A DNA stretch of 11,822 nucleotides from positions 1-11,822 of the forward strand of contig USSR01000152.1 in assembly GCA_900557355.1 (NCBI GenBank), in the 5' to 3' direction. The position numbers were made by a program, and so were the translations under genes. Below the pieces are notes generated by a model. It saw nothing but the letters and a program-made list of their open reading frames with translations, ran no database searches and was not told the DNA's origin. This document shows, piece after piece, positions 6,925 through 11,822 of the stretch. The stretch comes from an uncultured Bacteroides sp. GTDB lineage: Bacteria; Bacteroidota; Bacteroidia; Bacteroidales; Bacteroidaceae. How positions within the stretch are numbered: position 1 is the stretch's first letter; each line of letters opens with the position of its first letter.

Positions 6925-8703
6925 TTAGTAGTCCGGATTCTGTATCAGCAGTTCATTCTTCTGTATCTCGTCCAAGAGGATAGGCAGGAAATAAGATTTG
7001 TTCTTCCATCCCCGTTCCTGTACTTCCGTAATTGAATAAACCTGTTTGCCGCCTCCATAAGGATAACGGATATCAATGCCCTGTGCATTCTTTATCACAT
7101 CGGGAGCAATCATCCACCTGCGGATGTCAAAGTAACGATGCTGTTCATAAGCCAGCTCAATCTTCCGCTCATTGCGGTAACGCTCCACCAGCGCGGCACC
7201 GGTCACTCCCATCGGAATATCTGGCATTCCGGCTCTGGTACGGATTTTATTGATATACTTCACAGCTTCTCCTTCATCTCCCAGTTCAAGGCAAGCCTCA
7301 GCATAGTTCAGCAACACTTCTGCATACCTGATTTGACGGAAAGGATAGTTCTGGCGGTCATACTGATGATTAACAGCGGGATCAATAAACTTACGCATAT
7401 AATATCCTGTGTATGTCCCGTTCCAGTCTTCTATCGGCCCTTGGCGGGTATCCAGCCCCGGATTATAAGAACCATTTGCATTCTCATAGAAGCCCGTCTG
7501 CACAATTCCCTCCGGATCGGAACCAATCACGTCATCAGGACGTTGCCTCCATTTCGCTCCATCATAAAGCACACAGGCATAAAAACGCGGGTCTCTGTTC
7601 TTATAAGGTTCCGCCTTATGTTCCGGGTTGTCCCAACTGAACTTGCTGCCATCAATCATTTCATAAGAATCTACCATCTGCCCTGTAGGCACATTGCCAC
7701 CCCAACCATGGAAACCGTTGGGAGAGTTGAACAAACCGAGACTCGGGCACTGGAAATCCCCGTTGTTGCTATTTACAATGTCATAGTATCACAGCATAAT
7801 ATCTTCATCATTTCCATTATTCAAGAAGAGATTCACATAGTTGTCAGTCGCTTCTTCCGCCGTTGAGAATCCATTTTCGCCGTACAAACGATAGATATTA
7901 AGGTCCATCACATCCTTTGCCGCCTTCCGGGCTGCTTCCCAACGGGCTTGCCGGTCACCATCCACATAGCTCACTAACTCCGGATTCTTGTAACCGGATG
8001 CCCACGATGCCTGAGAGTTGTACAGGTCGCTTGCCGCATAAAGCAGCACCCGCGACTTCAATGCCAATGCCGCACCTTTAGTGGCACGCGCCTTATCACC
8101 GCTCAGAGGTAGCAAGCCAGCGGCAGCATCCAGCTCCTTCACAATATAGTCAACCGTTTCTTTCAGTGTATTCCTCGTCACCAACAACTCGTCCGAAGGT
8201 GAATAAGACTTGTCGATAAGTGGCACACCGCCCCAGAAGCTCATCAGCCAATAGTAGAAATAACCGCGCAAGTAGTGCACTTCTCCCCGCAACTGGTCTA
8301 TGTCATTCCCCTGCAACTCGTACTTCTCCACATTCTCAAAGAAGATGTTGCAAGCACGGATATTCTTATACAGCCTGTTCCACGTGACGTTATTGAAAGC
8401 ATAAATCCAGAACCCGGGTCCCAGGATGCCCAGATAACTCGGGTTAATCTCACTCTTCACAACGGGCTGGCTCTCCCAAGACCATACTTCCATTGCTTCA
8501 TCGCAAAGGGAAGAGAACATCACGGTGTGGAAGCCATAATACTGCCCCTGATAGATGTTGTTGACAAACGAAGTCACCAGCGCCTTGTCCGTCCAGACCG
8601 CAGCATCCGAATAGCGGTCCAGCGGGTCTACATTGAGGAAATCATCATTACATGCCGTGAACATCAGCATCATCAGCATAGCGAATATCTTAAACTGTTT
8701 CAT
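6925..8703 (-). pseudogene. SusD-like lipoprotein gene interrupted by an in-frame TGA
   Basis: Read through one stop, this is a single 592-codon SusD/RagB gene, close to the normal family length. The first 304 residues run from 8703: a lipoprotein signal with Cys18 followed by NDDF, a typical surface-export signal; RGEVHYLRGYFYYWLMSFWG (139-158); and ATKGAALALKSRVLLYAAS (207-225). TGA at 7791-7789 then stops the frame. The same frame resumes with YYDIVNSNNGDFQC and runs to 6925 with the expected second half: NGFHGWGGN (329-337), NRDPRFYACVLYDG (369-382), RYAEVLLNYAEA (459-470) and INKIRTRAGMP (484-494). No length change is involved, so a single-base substitution (for example CGA or TGG to TGA) explains it. 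The product would be a truncated lipoprotein lacking half the fold. A TTG at 7734 could at most give an unexported C-terminal fragment. Sequencing error or stop read-through are alternatives. The gene follows its susC after 10 nt. Confidence 0.88.
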
Positions 8704-8713
8704 AACATTTCAA

Positions 8714-11700
8714 TTAAAAGGTTACATTTACTCCAAAATTCAATACTTTGTTCAACGGGTGGTTGTAGCCGGAACCACTCGTATTCTCAGGGTCGTAGTC
8801 CTTCATGTCGGGACTAAATGTCAGCAGGTTATAAGCGCTGATGTACACGCGTACTCTTTCGATACCGGCTTGTTTGGTAAAGACTTTGGGCACGGTATAG
8901 CCCAACTCAATGTTCTTCAGGCGAACATAGTCCGTTTTGTGCAGCCAGAATGTATTAGGCTGGTTCACCCAGTATTCATTGCTACGGTTGTAGGTACGCG
9001 GGAAACTGGCTGTAGGGTTATCTTCCGTCCAGCGGTTGTCATAGAAACTCTTCAGGAAGTTTCCGAAGTCACCCGATTCCGTGCTTTGCTGGAATACACC
9101 GCCAAATGCACCCTGAAACAATACGGAGAAGTCGAAATCCTTATAGGTAAGGTCAACGTTCAAGCCGCCCGTGAAGGTGGGAGTCTTGGTCTTGTCATTC
9201 CGCACACGGTCGTTGCCATCAATCACTTTGTCACCATTTACATCCCTGAAAATAATATCTCCGGGACGGGCGCCTGCCCAGTGCGGATAGGATTCCACGT
9301 GAGCTTCGTCTTTGAAGATGCCGATGGCCTCATAATAAAGTCCGGCATCAATAGGCATCCCCGTTGACTTCTGATAATCGGGAGCACCCGGAGCTTCATC
9401 CCAAAAGAGAATTTTATTCTTGGCATACACTCCGTTCAAGCCTACTCCCAGAGAGAAGTCTTTGAAACGTTTGCGATAATCTATACTGAAATCAACACCC
9501 TGGTTCTTCACCTTTCCAAGGTTTTCATCGGGTAAGGTAAGTCCCGAAGTATTGGGAACAGAAGCATTCCGCTTCCAAAGGATGTCTTTCCGCTTATTGT
9601 AGAAGTAATCGACGGTTACAGCCAGGTCGCCATTCAGGAACTGCAAGTCTAAACCGATGTTTTGTTGAGTAGCTGTCTCCCAGGTTACATTGACGTTGGG
9701 GGCTACGTTTTCCATCAGGGATTGATTGGCAGTTGCACCGCCATTCGTGAGGTACATCAGATTATTGAAGGTGTAAGAAGCGAGATACTGATACGGATCG
9801 ATCATATCGTTGCCCGTCTTTCCCCAGGAAGCACGGACTTTGGCAAAGTGGACGAAAGGCAGCGCCTTCTTAAAGAAGTTCTCTTCGGAGATGACGTAAC
9901 CCAATGAAACACCCGGGAAGAAGCCGAACTGATTGGAATGGTCGAAGATATATGAGCCCTGGTATCTCCATACAAATTCGGCCAGGTACTTGGACTTATA
10001 GCTGTAATTCACACGGCCGAAGTAGTTGAGACGCGCCTCTTTATACCCCTTACCGGTATTGTTTATTTCGTCCTGTCCACCGGCAAACAGTTCATCAATG
10101 GCAGTGGAAATGAAATATCTGCGGAACGCCTCGAAGGAGTCTCCCTTACCGGTGATTCTTTCTGCACCCGCCAGCACATTTACAGAGTGGTTCTCAGCAA
10201 AAGTACGGTTATAGTTTATAATGCCGCTGAGCAGGATATTCTGGTTGTCTTCCATAGACTCCCTGAGACGGGGATCGCTGAAACCTTTCTTACCTTCTAC
10301 CAGAAGAGGATTATTGTTTTCGTCCATGGATGTCCCGTCCCATGAGTACAAAGTCCAGGGGGTCTGCCATATCTTGCGGAAACGGAAGTTCTTGTCCAGT
10401 GAGGCAGTAGCTTTAAGGGTGAGTCCTTCCACATAAGGAACATTGATGTTGACGCCGAAGTCTCCGTTCAGGATGTAGCGTTTGTCTCGCTCGTAGCCTG
10501 TGGCGTCGGTGGCAATCACTACCGGGTTATCACCAAACTCGATATCGGGACCCGGGAGCCCATTGGGCCAATAAGCAGGCATGTTGGGCTTGAACCTCAT
10601 CAGCATTCTGAAAATATTCTCGGACGAACGAGTGGGATATTTACGGTCTTCCATACGTCCTGTGAGGTTCATGAAGAGGTTGATGTACTTATTGAGTTTC
10701 AGGTCCAGATTCGATTTCAGGTCGTACTGGTTGTACTTGGTTCCGCTATTGCGGTAAAATCCGTCCTGGGTTTTAGCAGACACACTGACGAAGTAGGTCA
10801 TGTTGTCCGTACCGCCGTCGATAGTGGCATTGGCATAGGTCTGGGGAGACCAGGGTTTTAAGGTTTCTTTGAACCAGTCGGTGTTGGGATACGACCAGGG
10901 ATCGGAGCCGTCGCGGTATTTCTGAATATCTTCCGGGGTATAGCGTTCTTTGTTGCCTGCGTACTTATCAATCTCATTCAACAAAGTGGCGTATTCGGAA
11001 GCATTCGCCATTTCGGGGATGACGGTAGGACGGGATATACCGTAGTTATAGGAAAGGTTTACGGTGGGTTTACCCTTTTTGCCCCGCTTGGTGGTAATGA
11101 TAATTACACCATTGGCGGCTTGTGCACCATAGATGGCAGCCGAAGCATCCTTCATGACGGACATAGTCTCAATGGTGCTGGGGTCGATACGTTCAAGCGA
11201 GCGTCCCGGAACGCCGTCCACTACCACCAACGGGTCGGCTTTACCGAAAGTGTTGACACCACGGATTCTGATGGTAGCTCCATCGTAACCCGGTTCTGCC
11301 GTATTGGAGATGGCAACCACACCGGGCAGCCGTCCGGCAAGTCCCTGACTGACATTAGTTACAGGGGTGTTTGCCAGCTTTTCGCCGCCGATGCTGGTTA
11401 CAGAACCGGACAAGGTAGCTTTCTTCTGGACACCATAGCCCACGATTACCACTTCGTCCAGCATTTCAGTATCTTCCTTTAGAAGCACTTCCAGGCTTTT
11501 TCTTCCGTTAAGAGGGATTTCCTGTACCAAGTATCCCACATAAGAGATGCGCAGCGTGGCGCCTTCGGGCACGGAGAGGGAGAAGTTACCGTCCAGGTCG
11601 GTCACCGTACCGTTAGACGTGCTACCCGCTTCCAGAACAGAAACTCCTATCAGAGCCTCTTTCGTTTTCTCATCCAATACTTTTCCTTTGACAGGTTGGT

Positions 11701-11776
11701 TCTGAGCCCACAGCAAACCCGGGCTCACGAAGGCAACAACAACAAACAGAAGGAAATTCAGACATTTGTTTTTCAT
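8714..11776 (-). CDS. SusC/RagA-type TonB-dependent transporter without STN domain
   Basis: This 1020-residue outer-membrane glycan transporter has a signal peptide at 1-25 (hydrophobic core, cleavage near WAQ), a carboxypeptidase-regulatory-like domain (about 28-102, with the DGNFSLSVPEGATLRISYVG pattern at 62-81), the TonB box LDEVVIVGYG (106-115), and a plug (about 118-235, with DPLVVVDGVPG and ASAAIYGAQAANGVIIITTK). The rest is a large beta-barrel ending in GVNVTF. A DVNGDKVIDGND calcium-loop-like motif lies near residue 845. There is no STN domain, and no sigma/anti-sigma pair is encoded beside it, so its regulator is probably of another kind (hybrid two-component or SusR-like), encoded beyond the right edge; this is inference. 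The ATG at 11776 starts directly before the signal peptide. Only 46 nt of upstream sequence are present, without a clear promoter. Its G+C content is visibly higher than that of the STN-type susC. The partner susD just downstream carries a nonsense codon. Confidence 0.96.
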   Translation of the reverse strand: MKNKCLNFLLFVVVAFVSPGLLWAQNQPVKGKVLDEKTKEALIGVSVLEAGSTSNGTVTDLDGNFSLSVPEGATLRISYVGYLVQEIPLNGRKSLEVLLKEDTEMLDEVVIVGYGVQKKATLSGSVTSIGGEKLANTPVTNVSQGLAGRLPGVVAISNTAEPGYDGATIRIRGVNTFGKADPLVVVDGVPGRSLERIDPSTIETMSVMKDASAAIYGAQAANGVIIITTKRGKKGKPTVNLSYNYGISRPTVIPEMANASEYATLLNEIDKYAGNKERYTPEDIQKYRDGSDPWSYPNTDWFKETLKPWSPQTYANATIDGGTDNMTYFVSVSAKTQDGFYRNSGTKYNQYDLKSNLDLKLNKYINLFMNLTGRMEDRKYPTRSSENIFRMLMRFKPNMPAYWPNGLPGPDIEFGDNPVVIATDATGYERDKRYILNGDFGVNINVPYVEGLTLKATASLDKNFRFRKIWQTPWTLYSWDGTSMDENNNPLLVEGKKGFSDPRLRESMEDNQNILLSGIINYNRTFAENHSVNVLAGAERITGKGDSFEAFRRYFISTAIDELFAGGQDEINNTGKGYKEARLNYFGRVNYSYKSKYLAEFVWRYQGSYIFDHSNQFGFFPGVSLGYVISEENFFKKALPFVHFAKVRASWGKTGNDMIDPYQYLASYTFNNLMYLTNGGATANQSLMENVAPNVNVTWETATQQNIGLDLQFLNGDLAVTVDYFYNKRKDILWKRNASVPNTSGLTLPDENLGKVKNQGVDFSIDYRKRFKDFSLGVGLNGVYAKNKILFWDEAPGAPDYQKSTGMPIDAGLYYEAIGIFKDEAHVESYPHWAGARPGDIIFRDVNGDKVIDGNDRVRNDKTKTPTFTGGLNVDLTYKDFDFSVLFQGAFGGVFQQSTESGDFGNFLKSFYDNRWTEDNPTASFPRTYNRSNEYWVNQPNTFWLHKTDYVRLKNIELGYTVPKVFTKQAGIERVRVYISAYNLLTFSPDMKDYDPENTSGSGYNHPLNKVLNFGVNVTF

Positions 11777-11822
11777 AATAATATATCATTGCTGTCCCAT
11801 TAAAATCTAAAATAGCTCTTTG

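Noticed and set aside
6925..7734. A separate 269-residue protein starting at the TTG at 7734
   Set aside because: It is the in-frame second half of the interrupted susD; it has no signal peptide, no start-site features and begins in the middle of a conserved SusD stretch.
7789..7791. Alternative genetic code or selenocysteine at the in-frame TGA
   Set aside because: SusD proteins are not selenoproteins, no SECIS-like hairpin was recognised after the stop, and the other genes are ordinary Bacteroides genes that never use TGA as a sense codon.
7138..7866. Long plus-strand open frames (such as 7138-7866 and 8633-9367)
   Set aside because: They are mirror frames of the susD and susC genes, with protein sequences lacking any recognisable domain; the minus-strand genes explain the region.

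Overview
The window looks like a chromosomal segment of a gut Bacteroidales bacterium, most likely Bacteroides or a close relative. The reasons are two SusC/SusD-type glycan-uptake pairs, a Bacteroidetes ECF sigma factor with its FecR-like anti-sigma factor, perfect matches to the Bacteroides -7 promoter element (TAnnTTTG), and no strong Shine-Dalgarno sequences. Every protein gene lies on the minus strand, so transcription runs from high to low coordinates.

Layout in reading direction. (1) 11776-8714 is a full-length SusC-type TonB-dependent transporter with no STN domain. It is followed after 10 nt by its SusD-type lipoprotein partner at 8703-6925, whose frame is broken by one in-frame TGA at 7791-7789. 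A 12-bp-arm hairpin lies downstream of this pair. (2) 6728-5640 is a stand-alone membrane acyltransferase (acyltransferase 3 family) with its own likely promoter. (3) 5457-4897 (ECF sigma) and 4822-3881 (FecR-like anti-sigma) lie upstream of a second SusC at 3732-376, which carries an N-terminal STN signalling domain. The start of its SusD partner at 364-1 runs off the left edge. This is the typical layout of a polysaccharide utilisation locus (PUL) controlled by trans-envelope signalling: ligand at SusC, then the STN domain, FecR and sigma release, then susCD transcription.

The most interesting non-coding feature is in the 148-nt gap between fecR and the STN-type susC. The plus strand, opposite to all genes, carries a perfect -7 box at the susC start codon and a strong intrinsic terminator about 80 nt further on. 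Together they predict a roughly 80-nt antisense RNA complementary to the susC leader. This matches the arrangement of the PUL-repressing DonS-type antisense RNAs reported in B. fragilis. The other notable points are the nonsense codon in the second susD and a visible drop in G+C content from the fecR/sigma/acyltransferase/susC-2 region into the STN-type susC and its susD.

No glycoside hydrolases, mobile elements, tRNA, rRNA or CRISPR arrays are visible, so the glycan targets of the two systems cannot be named. No gene-free stretch exceeds 300 bases. The 46 nt at the right edge (11777-11822) hold the start of the susC-2 leader and show no clear promoter.
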